18,594 nt of DNA from Bacillota bacterium (GTDB taxonomy: Bacteria > Bacillota > Dethiobacteria > DTU022): positions 1 through 18,594 of the forward strand of contig JAAZHP010000148.1 in NCBI GenBank assembly GCA_012510625.1. Reading direction: 5' to 3'. Position numbers and translations under genes: made by a program. Below, piece after piece: positions 1 to 6,515 of the stretch (position 1 is its first letter; each line of letters begins with the position of its first letter). The notes under the pieces were generated by a model. It was not told the origin of the DNA. It ran no database searches and worked only from the letters and a program-made list of their open reading frames with translations.

Positions 1-14
1 AAAAATACGCTTTA

Positions 15-44
15 TTGGACTGACGCTCTCCATTAGGGTATATT
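15..44 (+). promoter_or_regulatory. Possible weak promoter upstream of acpS
   Basis: A TTGGAC box at 15-20 and a TATATT box at 39-44 are separated by 18 bp. The -10 box is good (5 of 6 consensus positions) but the -35 box is poor, and the likely start codon is about 70 bp downstream. The upstream gene is outside the window, so acpS could equally be part of an operon entering from the left. Confidence 0.3.
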
Positions 45-112
45 GATGATGTATCTTTAATCAAGGGCCGGTCATTTAGTAAGGTATAAGGCGGAAACGA
101 AGGCGTGATTGA

Positions 113-505
113 ATGGTTATCGGCGTGGGCGTGGACCTGGTTTCCATTGCCCGGATTGAAAGAGCTTACAACCGCCGCCCGCGGCGTTTTCTCAGGCGTA
201 TTTTTAGCGCCGCCGAGCTCTCCCTGCTGCTGCCGCGGCGGGTTCTCTTTCCGGCCATGGCGGCCCGCTTTGCCGCCAAGGAGGCGGTTTTAAAAGCCAT
301 CGGCTGCGGCCTGGGCCCGGCATCGTGGACGGAGGTGGAGATCATCGCTCCGCCGGGGAGAGAGCCGCAGGTGCGGCTCTCTGGGACCGCCGCTCGCCTG
401 GCCGCTGAGAGAGGGATCAGCCGGATTGCCCTCTCCATGACCCACGAACCGCCCTTTGCCGCCGCCATTGCCGTGGCTTACAGCTGTCAAAAGCGGAAAG
501 CTTGA
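113..505 (+). CDS. acpS: Holo-[acyl-carrier-protein] synthase AcpS
   Basis: A 130-residue protein that transfers the 4'-phosphopantetheine arm of CoA to a serine of apo-ACP, activating it for fatty-acid synthesis in the cytosol. Visible family marks are the N-terminal GVGVDLVSIARIE segment, where Asp8 is the usual Mg-binding acid, the central RFAAKEAVLKAIG segment with the conserved K-E-A, and the C-terminal SMTHE motif before a short hydrophobic strand. Length is normal for the AcpS (group I) class. The ATG at 113 is chosen because the family starts almost directly with this GVD strand; an AAGGCG stretch near 100-105 may serve as a weak ribosome binding site. A GTG at 105 lies in another frame and is not the start. 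The gene converges on the aconitase gene with a 30-bp gap. Confidence 0.93.
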   Translation: MVIGVGVDLVSIARIERAYNRRPRRFLRRIFSAAELSLLLPRRVLFPAMAARFAAKEAVLKAIGCGLGPASWTEVEIIAPPGREPQVRLSGTAARLAAERGISRIALSMTHEPPFAAAIAVAYSCQKRKA

Positions 506-528
506 GACTGTCTTTCTCCCTGTTTTTC

Positions 529-556
529 CGACCTCCTACTTCTGACCTCTGACCTC
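529..556. repeat. Four degenerate heptad repeats (minus strand GAGGTCA type)
   Basis: Read on the minus strand from 556 to 529 the sequence is GAGGTCA, GAGGTCA, GAAGTAG, GAGGTCG: four tandem 7-mers. The block begins inside the 3' end of the aconitase gene, supplies its last six codons and its TAG stop, and runs into the gap before acpS. Similar GAAGTC/GAGGTC heptads are, as I recall, common intergenic low-complexity sequence in this group of organisms; that comparison is from memory and not checked. Confidence 0.7.
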
Positions 557-2458
557 CATTAAAAGGCCGCCGGCCATAATTATGCGGACCTGGCGCTGCG
601 AAAGCTCATGCCGCGCTTTGAAAGTGTAGCCCTGCGTCCGGTTGGCGATGGTGACGCCGCCCCTTTCAAGCTGCTCCTGGAGCCTGTCAATTTCCAGGAT
701 GTCATCCTGCTGCAGCCTGTCGTAGTCCGTCGGAGATTCAAAGACCAGGGGAATGATCCCAAAATTGACCAGGTTGGTGTGATGAATCCGGGCAAAGGAC
801 TTTGCCAGGACCGCCTTGATCCCGAGATACATGGGAGCCAGGGCGGCATGCTCCCGGCTTGAACCCTGGCCGTAGTTCTCGCCGCCAACGACAATGCCGC
901 TGCCGGCTTCGCGGGCTCTCCTGGCGAAGCTTTCATCCAGCGGGGCGAACACGTATTCGCTCATGGCGGGGATGTTGGAGCGAAGCGGCAAAATCTTGGT
1001 CCCCGCCGGCATGATCTGGTCGGTGGTGATGTTGTCGCCTGTCTTCAGCAGGACGGTCATGGTCAGCTTGTCGGGCGGAGGGCTGTTCAGCGGGAGCGGC
1101 TTGATGTTGGGACCGCGGATAATCTCCACGCCGCTGCCGTCCGCGGGAGGGCTGATAATCATGCGGTCGTCGATGATCGGGGACGGGGCCGGGGGGAGCT
1201 CCGGGAATTCTCCCAGCTCGCGGGGATCGGTGATCCGGCCGTAGAGGGCGCTTGCCGCCGCCGCCTCCGGGCCGGCCAGGTAAACCGAGGCGTCTGCTGT
1301 GCCGCAGCGCCCCCGGAAGTTGCGGTTAAAAGTGCGCAGGGATACGCCGCCGGAGGGAGGGGCCTGTCCCATGCCGATGCAGGGGCCGCAGGCGGATTCG
1401 AGGATCCTCGCTCCCGCCGCAATGAGCTTCTCCAGGGCGCCGCTGCGCGCCAGCATCAACAGGACCTGGCGCGAGCCGGGGGCTATTGCCAGGCTGACCC
1501 GCGGATGGACCGTTTTCCCGTCAAGAATTTCCGCCACCAGGCGAAGATCCTCAAAGGATGAGTTGGTGCAGCTGCCGATAACTACCTGGTCCACGGGGAT
1601 GGAATCGATTTCGCGGATAGGCCTGACCGCGTCGGGGCTGTGCGGGCAGGCCGCCAGCGGCTCCAGCTTATCCAGCTCGATGGTGATATCGCCGTCATAG
1701 GAGGCTCCGGGATCGGCCTGCAGCTCTATCCAGGATTCTCTCCGGCCCTGGGATTGGAGAAAGCGGCGGGTCACCTCGTCGCTGGGGAAGATGGATGTGG
1801 TTGCGCCCAGCTCCGCGCCCATGTTGGTGATCGTAGCCCGTTCCGGCACCGTCAGCTCCTTCACCCCGGGGCCGCCGTATTCAATGATCCGGCCCACGCC
1901 TCCCTTAACCGTAAGGCGGCGCAGCAGCTCGAGAATAATATCCTTGGCCCCGGTCCAGGGTGGCAGTTCCCCAACCAGGTTTACCCGCAGCACCTCCGGC
2001 ATGTTCAAGTAGAAGGGGCCGCCTGCCATGGCCACGGCCACGTCCAGCCCCCCTGCGCCGATGGCCAGCATGCCCAGGCCGCCTCCGGTGGGGGTGTGGC
2101 TGTCAGAGCCGAGAAGGGTTTTTCCCGGGACGCCGAATCGCTCCAGGTGAACCTGGTGGCAGATTCCGTTGCCGGGCCTGGAAAAGTAGATGCCGTAGCG
2201 GGCCGCCACCGATTGCAGATAGCGGTGATCGTCGGCGTTTTCAAAGCTGCCCTGGAGGGTATTATGATCGACGTAGCTTACCGAAAGCTCCGTGCGCACT
2301 TGATCCATGCCCAGCGCCTCAAACTGCAAATAAGCCATCGTGCCGGTGGCATCCTGGGTTAAAGTCTGGTCAATGCGGATGGCGATCTCCTCTCCCTTCC
2401 GCAGCTTGCCGGAAAGAAGGTGCGCCTTCAAAATTTTTGCCGTCAGATTGTCTGCCAT
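536..2458 (-). CDS. acn: Aconitate hydratase, Aquifex-type
   Basis: A 640-residue [4Fe-4S] aconitase converting citrate to isocitrate through cis-aconitate. It has the usual order of a large Fe-S domain, a linker near 420-460 and a C-terminal swivel domain, but is much shorter than the roughly 890-residue AcnA; the size and start (MADNLTAKIL) fit the putative Aquifex-type aconitase group. The cluster cysteines are Cys297 in GSCTNS and Cys357 and Cys360 in SACGPCIG. Substrate-contact motifs are SDSHTPTGGG near 118-127 and GQGSSREHAA at 531-540. An AGGAGG at 2472-2467 lies eight bases before the ATG. The gene is divergent from iscR, which is sensible for an Fe-S enzyme. The last six residues (EVRGQK) come from heptad repeats. 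Homoaconitase or isopropylmalate isomerase are alternatives, but those usually have separate large and small subunits. Confidence 0.9.
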   Translation of the reverse strand: MADNLTAKILKAHLLSGKLRKGEEIAIRIDQTLTQDATGTMAYLQFEALGMDQVRTELSVSYVDHNTLQGSFENADDHRYLQSVAARYGIYFSRPGNGICHQVHLERFGVPGKTLLGSDSHTPTGGGLGMLAIGAGGLDVAVAMAGGPFYLNMPEVLRVNLVGELPPWTGAKDIILELLRRLTVKGGVGRIIEYGGPGVKELTVPERATITNMGAELGATTSIFPSDEVTRRFLQSQGRRESWIELQADPGASYDGDITIELDKLEPLAACPHSPDAVRPIREIDSIPVDQVVIGSCTNSSFEDLRLVAEILDGKTVHPRVSLAIAPGSRQVLLMLARSGALEKLIAAGARILESACGPCIGMGQAPPSGGVSLRTFNRNFRGRCGTADASVYLAGPEAAAASALYGRITDPRELGEFPELPPAPSPIIDDRMIISPPADGSGVEIIRGPNIKPLPLNSPPPDKLTMTVLLKTGDNITTDQIMPAGTKILPLRSNIPAMSEYVFAPLDESFARRAREAGSGIVVGGENYGQGSSREHAALAPMYLGIKAVLAKSFARIHHTNLVNFGIIPLVFESPTDYDRLQQDDILEIDRLQEQLERGGVTIANRTQGYTFKARHELSQRQVRIIMAGGLLMEVRGQK

Positions 2459-2481
2459 GTCGCCAGCCTCCTTTTTCGCAA

Positions 2482-2510
2482 ACTATAACAGAAGAACCCC
2501 GGAGGGTCAA
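2482..2510 (-). promoter_or_regulatory. Sigma-A type promoter of aconitase
   Basis: On the minus strand TTGACC (2510-2505) and TATAGT (2487-2482) are separated by exactly 17 bp. Transcription would begin near 2475, giving a leader of only about 17 bases that just contains the AGGAGG ribosome binding site. Confidence 0.75.
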
Positions 2511-2549
2511 ATGACTGACCAGGCGAACAACGTTTGCCTGGTCAGTCAT
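2511..2549. repeat. Long inverted repeat abutting the aconitase -35 box
   Basis: Two 18-base arms (2511-2528 and 2532-2549), starting ATGACTGACCAGGC and ending GCCTGGTCAGTCAT, are complementary at 17 of 18 positions, the remaining pair being a G-T wobble, with a 3-base AAC loop. There is no T tract after either side, so it is not a typical terminator. It touches the -35 box of the aconitase promoter, so it could be an operator or a mobile hairpin element. Confidence 0.75.
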
Positions 2550-2629
2550 CCTGGGCGGGACGAAGGATCTCCAGGCCGGGCTGATGCCGGGCAGCTACGC
2601 GGAGATCCTTCGGGCTTTGCCCTCAGGAT
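2548..2629. repeat. Imperfect palindromic intergenic element
   Basis: Outer arms ATCCTG (2548-2553) and CAGGAT (2624-2629), and inner perfect 12-bp arms CGAAGGATCTCC (2561-2572) and GGAGATCCTTCG (2601-2612), enclose a GC-rich centre. The phrases resemble the CATCCTGAG...GAAGGATCTC palindromes dispersed in many bacterial genomes, so a small non-autonomous repeat is likely; copy number cannot be judged from this window. Confidence 0.65.
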
Positions 2630-2716
2630 ACACCGCAAAATATTGAGATAGGATGACAATATGGTGGGACCTTTCATACAATAAGTCAAATTCACCGCCC
2701 CTTGACTAAGGAAAAG

Positions 2717-2747
2717 TGGGACACCGGGGACGTACCTATTTGTCCCA
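2717..2747. repeat. Short GGGACA inverted repeat, REP-like
   Basis: TGGGACA at 2717-2723 and TGTCCCA at 2741-2747 are perfect inverted arms around an 18-base centre containing GGGGACGTACCT. The GGGACACCGGGGACGTACCT phrase resembles repeat sequences seen near REP-associated tyrosine transposases in anaerobic bacteria; this is from memory. It lies about 13 bp upstream of the iscR -35 box. Confidence 0.5.
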
Positions 2748-2759
2748 TAAATTTGGGTC

Positions 2760-2788
2760 TTGACAGCGATAGAAAGCGGTGTTATTCT
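2760..2788 (+). promoter_or_regulatory. Sigma-A type promoter of the isc operon
   Basis: A perfect TTGACA box at 2760-2765 and a TATTCT box at 2783-2788 are separated by 17 bp. Transcription would start near 2795, giving a leader of about 67 bases before the iscR ATG. Confidence 0.75.
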
Positions 2789-2818
2789 TCTTTTAGGGAA
2801 GGCCTATTTTTTCGCAGG

Positions 2819-2845
2819 TAATCCCGAGTGATTAAGTCAGGATTA
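2819..2845. promoter_or_regulatory. Possible IscR-type operator
   Basis: TAATCC at 2819-2824 and GGATTA at 2840-2845 form perfect 6-bp inverted arms, with a smaller TGA/TCA pair inside. The site lies in the iscR leader, downstream of the promoter and just before GGAGGA. Rrf2 regulators bind imperfect palindromes of about this size and often repress their own operon, but the sequence does not match a site I can name. Confidence 0.35.
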
Positions 2846-2861
2846 AGCATGGAGGAATTTC

Positions 2862-3299
2862 ATGAAGCTTTCAGCAAGGGTGGAATACGGCGTCAGGGCC
2901 ATGGCTGTCCTCGCCCTTCACGATGGGCTGGGCCCTCTTTCTCTAAAGGAAATTGCCAAGAGCGAGAAGATCTCTTACCAGTTTCTTGAGCAGATCTTTC
3001 CCGACTTGCGCAAGGCCGGCCTGGTCGGAAGTGTGAGAGGCGCCAGGGGGGGCTATTATCTCGCCCGCCCTCCTGAACAGATCAATATCGGCGATATAGT
3101 TCGTGCCGTGGAAGGGCCCATTGCCCCGGTAGACTGCCTGGCCGATGATAATGCCGGCCGTGAACCGTGCTGCCATCGCGGCGAGGCCTGCCGGACCCGC
3201 CATGTTTGGGAGAAGCTGAGAGACCGCATTAACGAGGTTCTCGACAGCGTTTATCTTAATGATTTAATTGAATCAAAACCGGAGCCATTGGTTAAATAG
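2862..3299 (+). CDS. iscR: Rrf2-family Fe-S cluster regulator (IscR-like)
   Basis: A 145-residue winged-helix transcription factor. The N-terminal MKLSARVEYGVRAM, the recognition-helix region near 28-50 and the wing GSVRGARGGYYLARP (56-70) are classic for Rrf2 proteins. The regulatory half holds Cys92, Cys103, Cys104 and Cys110, so it has enough ligands for a [2Fe-2S] cluster as in IscR, although the spacing (C-x10-CC-x5-C) differs from the E. coli Cys92/98/104 arrangement. GGAGGA at 2851-2856 is well placed before the ATG. It is the first gene of iscR-iscS-iscU, which points to feedback control of cluster assembly. CymR, a cysteine regulator of the same family, is the alternative, but it lacks this cysteine cluster. 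Confidence 0.9.
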   Translation: MKLSARVEYGVRAMAVLALHDGLGPLSLKEIAKSEKISYQFLEQIFPDLRKAGLVGSVRGARGGYYLARPPEQINIGDIVRAVEGPIAPVDCLADDNAGREPCCHRGEACRTRHVWEKLRDRINEVLDSVYLNDLIESKPEPLVK

Positions 3300-3327
3300 A
3301 TCAATGGACTGCAAGGAGGTCAATACT

Positions 3328-4494
3328 GTGTCAAAACGGCCTATTTACATGGATCATGCGGCCACTTCGCCGTTGCGCGAAGAGGTTCTTGAAGCCATGC
3401 TCCCCTACCTCCAGGATAAGTACGGCAACCCTTCAAGCCTGCATTCACCGGGCCGGGAAGCGCGGGAGGCGGTTAATGAAGCGCGTGAAAAAACAGCCCG
3501 GGCCCTGGGAGCCGACCCCAAGGAAATTTTCTTCACCTCAGGAGGAACAGAGGCGAACAACATTGCCATAAAAGGTACAGCGCGGCGGCAAAAGAAAAAG
3601 GGGCACCTGATCACCTCTTCCATAGAGCACCACGCTGTTCTTGATGTCTGCAAGGAGCTCGCCGCTGAAGGTTTCCAGGTCACATTTTTACCGGTGGACC
3701 GCTACGGCATGGTCAGCCTGGAAACGATAAAGCGGGCGCTGACCCCGGATACATTTCTCATCTCCATCATGACGGCCAATAACGAGGTGGGCACAATTGA
3801 ACCGGTGGCCGAGATCGGGGCGCTGGCCCGGGAGCGAGGCATTCTCTTTCACACTGACGCCGTCCAGGCGGTGGGGCAGATCCCCATTAATGTGCGCGAG
3901 ATGAATATTGACCTGCTCTCCCTTTCTGCACACAAGTTTAACGGCCCCAAGGGGGTGGGCGCTCTCTATGCCCGCAGGGGCGTCTCCCTTGAGCCGCTTT
4001 ACCGCGGCGGAGGCCAGGAGCGCAAGCTGCGTCCGGGCACCGAGAATGTGGCCGGCATCGTCGGTTTAGGCCGGGCCTTGGAGCTGGCCGTTGAAGAGAT
4101 GCCTGAAAAAAGCAGGCGCCAGCAGGAGCTGCGCGACCGCCTTATCGAGGGGCTTCTCGGAATGGGCGATGTGGTCCTCAACGGGCACCCCTCGGCCCGC
4201 CTGCCCGGCAATGTCAATGTAAGTTTCAATTATATTGAGGGTGAAGCGCTGCTGCTGGGGCTGGACCTGGAAGGGATTGCCGCCTCCAGCGGTTCGGCCT
4301 GCACTTCCGGCTCCCTGGAGCCTTCGCATGTCTTACGGGCTATGGGCCTGGAAGAGCAGCTTGCCCGCGGTTCTCTCCGGCTGACCCTGGGCCGGGGAAA
4401 CAGCGACGCCGACGTGGACTATCTGCTGGCGGTGATGGGGCCGCTCGTGGAGAGGCTGCGCCGGATGTCGGCGCTTTACCCCCGGCAAAATTAA
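3328..4494 (+). CDS. iscS: Cysteine desulfurase IscS/NifS
   Basis: A 388-residue PLP enzyme that takes sulfur from L-cysteine as a persulfide and passes it to IscU. The PLP lysine is Lys203 in SLSAHKFNGPKG, the cofactor-stacking His is in SIEHHAVLD (about 101), and the sulfur-carrying cysteine is Cys325 in SSGSACTSGSLEPSHVL; the long loop around it marks group I (IscS/NifS) rather than SufS. The GTG at 3328 is preferred over an in-frame upstream ATG at 3268, because a strong AAGGAGGT lies at 3313-3320, family members begin with IYMDHAATSP close to the N-terminus, and the longer form would overlap iscR. It lies 28 bp after iscR and 18 bp before iscU, clearly one operon. Confidence 0.95.
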   Translation: MSKRPIYMDHAATSPLREEVLEAMLPYLQDKYGNPSSLHSPGREAREAVNEAREKTARALGADPKEIFFTSGGTEANNIAIKGTARRQKKKGHLITSSIEHHAVLDVCKELAAEGFQVTFLPVDRYGMVSLETIKRALTPDTFLISIMTANNEVGTIEPVAEIGALARERGILFHTDAVQAVGQIPINVREMNIDLLSLSAHKFNGPKGVGALYARRGVSLEPLYRGGGQERKLRPGTENVAGIVGLGRALELAVEEMPEKSRRQQELRDRLIEGLLGMGDVVLNGHPSARLPGNVNVSFNYIEGEALLLGLDLEGIAASSGSACTSGSLEPSHVLRAMGLEEQLARGSLRLTLGRGNSDADVDYLLAVMGPLVERLRRMSALYPRQN

Positions 4495-4512
4495 TAAAGG
4501 AGGCCTTCTTCA

Positions 4513-4893
4513 ATGTACAATGAGAAAGTAATCGACCATTTTACCAATCCGCGCAATGTCGGGGAGATGCCGGACGCCGATGTTGTGGGCGAGTCCGGGA
4601 GCTTTAAATGCGGCGATACGATGAAGATCTATTTAAAAATCGAAGGCGACCGGATCGCCGATATTAAATTTCAGACTTTCGGCTGCGGTGCCGCCATTGC
4701 CAGCAGCAGTATGCTCACGGAGATGGCCAAGGGGAAGACCCTGGAAGAGGCGCGCCGGATCACCAATAAAGATGTCGCCGCCGAGCTCGGAGGGCTGCCT
4801 CCGTTAAAGATGCACTGCTCCAACCTTGCCGCCGACGCGCTTCAGGATGCGATCAACCGCTACCTGGACGGAGAAAAGGGGGCGCAGTCCTGA
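4513..4893 (+). CDS. iscU: Fe-S cluster scaffold IscU/NifU N-terminal type
   Basis: A 126-residue scaffold on which [2Fe-2S] and [4Fe-4S] clusters are assembled from IscS-derived sulfur. The three conserved cysteines are Cys33 (FKCGD), Cys58 (FGCGAAIASSS) and Cys102 (MHCSNLAADAL); Asp35 and His101 are the conserved accessory ligands. The KCGD and HCSNLA forms are those of the NifU-like proteins of anaerobes and archaea; no ferredoxin or C-terminal Nfu domain is fused. AAGGAGG lies at about 4497-4503, ten bases before the ATG. No hscA/hscB or ferredoxin gene follows, so this is the minimal regulator-desulfurase-scaffold unit; general DnaK/DnaJ, encoded nearby, might act as chaperones (inference). 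Confidence 0.95.
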   Translation: MYNEKVIDHFTNPRNVGEMPDADVVGESGSFKCGDTMKIYLKIEGDRIADIKFQTFGCGAAIASSSMLTEMAKGKTLEEARRITNKDVAAELGGLPPLKMHCSNLAADALQDAINRYLDGEKGAQS

Positions 4894-4922
4894 GGAGCTT
4901 GCTCCGGCAGGGCGCATAAATT

Positions 4923-4967
4923 CTCCCTCCCGGCATATATTTTAATATTCTACAGCCGGCGGGGGAG
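4923..4967 (+). promoter_or_regulatory. Stem-loop between iscU and spoIIP
   Basis: Arms 4923-4934 (CTCCCTCCCGGC) and 4955-4967 (GCCGGCGGGGGAG) can form a 12-bp stem with one bulged C and one wobble pair around a 20-base AT-rich loop. The right arm contains the GGGGGAG that would serve as ribosome binding site for the upstream TTG start of spoIIP. What follows (ATTTATTG) is only weakly T-rich, so it could be a poor isc terminator or a translational block on spoIIP. Confidence 0.5.
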
Positions 4968-4972
4968 ATTTA

Positions 4973-6148
4973 TTGAACCGGAAAGCGGGTCTATGGAAAG
5001 CCGGCCGGAAAAGCCGGCTCTACCGGCGGGATTTAACAGGTCAGAAAAACCGCGGACGGGCTTATCTTTTTATCGGTGGCAGCCGCCGGCAGAGACAGAA
5101 AGAGCGGCCTGGAATGGCGCGGCAGCGGAAGATGCTCGCCGCCATGATGATCATGGTTTTGCTGACGCTGCTATACTATGGTTTGCTTCGCCTTCCGGTT
5201 GCCCGGCCGCCGCTGCAATCTGCTGAGTCGGCAGGCGGAGATCCTGCCGGACAGGCCTCGGAGAGCTCTTACCTGCGCTTCTTGCAGCAGATCCTGGGGC
5301 ATGAAATCCCCGGCCTGGAGCCGCCCGCCGCTTCTGGCAGCGATCAGTTCTACAGAGCTCTCAGCAAGGTGTTGCATTCCCTGACCGGTATCGATCCCTA
5401 TGACCCCTGCTCCGTATTGGACCTCGAGCTCGGTGTGGGCGCCCGCGTCTCTTTACCTGTAACCATCCCGCCCTCCTCAACCGCCCCTGGCGGCAAGCCG
5501 GATTCCCAGCCCGGTTCTCAGGGTCCGGAAGAAGCTCCCTGGGGAGGCTCCGCCTACCCCTTCCCTCTTCCCGGCTACGGCGAGCCGCCTATTTTGCTTT
5601 ACCATACCCATGCCAGCGAAGCTTTTACCGCCGGCAGCTCCATCGTCACTGCAGGAGAGGAGCTGGCGCGGCTGCTTGGAGAAATCTACGGCCTGCAAGT
5701 GCTTTACCACCGCGGTGTTTACGATATTCCAAGGCGGTCCGCTTACGGCAAGGCTCGCCCGGTAATTGAGAAAATTCTTGCTGAAAACAGCGGGATTCAA
5801 CTGGTCATCGATCTGCACCGTGACGGCGTGCCCCGGGCCAAAACTACGGCCACCCTGGAAGGTAAAGATATGGGCGCGATCCTCCTGGTTCACGGCACCC
5901 GCAACCCGGCCAGTGAAAAGACCCTCGAGTTTGTCATGCGCCTGCAATATGAGCTCGAAGCGGTGGCGCCCGGTCTCTCCCGGGGCATTCTTCAGCAGGA
6001 TTTCGTTTACAACCAGGACCTGCACCCATATGCCATTCTTATTGAAGTGGGCGGCCACGAAAACAGCATCGATGAGGTCTTGCTCTCTCTCCCCTACCTG
6101 GCCGAAGCCCTTGCCCGCACCTACTACCTCTTTTTTATAGAGGATTGA
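4973..6148 (+). CDS. spoIIP: Stage II sporulation protein P (SpoIIP)
   Basis: A peptidoglycan amidase/endopeptidase that works with SpoIID and SpoIIM during engulfment of the forespore. From the TTG start it has 391 residues: a basic N-terminus, one membrane anchor at about 55-75, a variable Pro/Gly/Ser-rich linker at about 160-205, then the SpoIIP catalytic domain to the end. Zinc and active-site motifs are LLYHTHASEAF (His211, His213), VIDLHRDGV (His282) and ILIEVGGHENSIDE (Glu358, His362). The start is uncertain. TTG at 4973 has GGAG five bases upstream; ATG at 5114 lacks a clear ribosome binding site but gives the short cytoplasmic tail usual for the family (345 residues, anchor at about 8-28). 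In Bacillus spoIIP also lies upstream of hrcA-dnaK. No convincing sigma-E promoter was found. Confidence 0.92.
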   Translation: MNRKAGLWKAGRKSRLYRRDLTGQKNRGRAYLFIGGSRRQRQKERPGMARQRKMLAAMMIMVLLTLLYYGLLRLPVARPPLQSAESAGGDPAGQASESSYLRFLQQILGHEIPGLEPPAASGSDQFYRALSKVLHSLTGIDPYDPCSVLDLELGVGARVSLPVTIPPSSTAPGGKPDSQPGSQGPEEAPWGGSAYPFPLPGYGEPPILLYHTHASEAFTAGSSIVTAGEELARLLGEIYGLQVLYHRGVYDIPRRSAYGKARPVIEKILAENSGIQLVIDLHRDGVPRAKTTATLEGKDMGAILLVHGTRNPASEKTLEFVMRLQYELEAVAPGLSRGILQQDFVYNQDLHPYAILIEVGGHENSIDEVLLSLPYLAEALARTYYLFFIED

Positions 6149-6215
6149 ATATTCCAAACCCTTCCCGTAAATGTTAATAGCGAGCAAATGTTTACCGGAA
6201 GGAGGAGTATTCCAG

Positions 6216-6515
6216 GTGCGCAAACTTGCTTTTTTACTGGCGTCTTTGCTGCTGGCTGTCACCCTGGTTTACGGCGGCCTGAACCTTGTCGAGCTGAACA
6301 TGGCCGGGCTGCTGGCCCGTGAATGCAGGGATGATGTTTTCTCCATCCGCATGGACCCGCAAGGGGCGCCTCTGGTCACCTTTGCCGGCAGGACGGCGCG
6401 CCTGCATGCCGGCGAGCTCTGCGCCGAGTTGAAACAATCGTGGGCGAAGCTGCAGGAGCGATATAAAGCGATTTTTAAACAGGGGCAAATCCTTGACAAA
6501 ATCCCGTCCGGATGA
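6216..6515 (+). CDS. Small membrane protein in the yqxA position
   Basis: A 99-residue protein of unknown function. It begins VRKLAFLLASLLLAVTLVYGG, a single hydrophobic segment (about 3-22) that may be an anchor or signal, followed by a short extracytoplasmic part with two cysteines (about 37 and 68) and an amphipathic C-terminal helix near 66-90. The GTG at 6216 is chosen because AAGGAGGAG lies at 6199-6207; an in-frame ATG at 6171 has no such site. In Bacillus a similarly small membrane protein, YqxA, sits directly after spoIIP and upstream of hrcA, so this may be its positional counterpart. Sequence similarity cannot be confirmed by eye. Its last codons contain the -35 box of the heat-shock promoter. 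Confidence 0.75.
   Translation: MRKLAFLLASLLLAVTLVYGGLNLVELNMAGLLARECRDDVFSIRMDPQGAPLVTFAGRTARLHAGELCAELKQSWAKLQERYKAIFKQGQILDKIPSG

Larger units (their letters stand above)
2459..2861. other. 403-bp regulatory region between aconitase and iscR
   Basis: No credible gene is present. In order it holds the aconitase promoter (minus strand), a long perfect-looking hairpin, an 82-bp imperfect palindrome, an AT-rich stretch with no visible signal (about 2633-2700), a short GGGAC-type inverted repeat, the iscR promoter, and an inverted TAATCC pair just before the iscR ribosome binding site. Each is listed separately. Confidence 0.8.

Noticed and set aside
1640..2362. Long open frame (240 codons) opposite the aconitase gene
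   Set aside because: It is an antisense shadow of a gene with strong family motifs, a side effect of high GC; no ribosome binding site.
2511..2612. Palindromes upstream of iscR as a T-box or other riboswitch
   Set aside because: They precede the iscR promoter and so are not in its leader, and no T-box or riboswitch core motif is visible.
4914..4940. GCATA and CATATAT boxes upstream of spoIIP as a sporulation sigma factor promoter
   Set aside because: The 15-bp spacing and box sequences do not fit sigma-F, sigma-G or sigma-E consensus well enough.
5477..6262. 261-codon open frame opposite spoIIP
   Set aside because: Antisense shadow; spoIIP shows all catalytic motifs on the plus strand.
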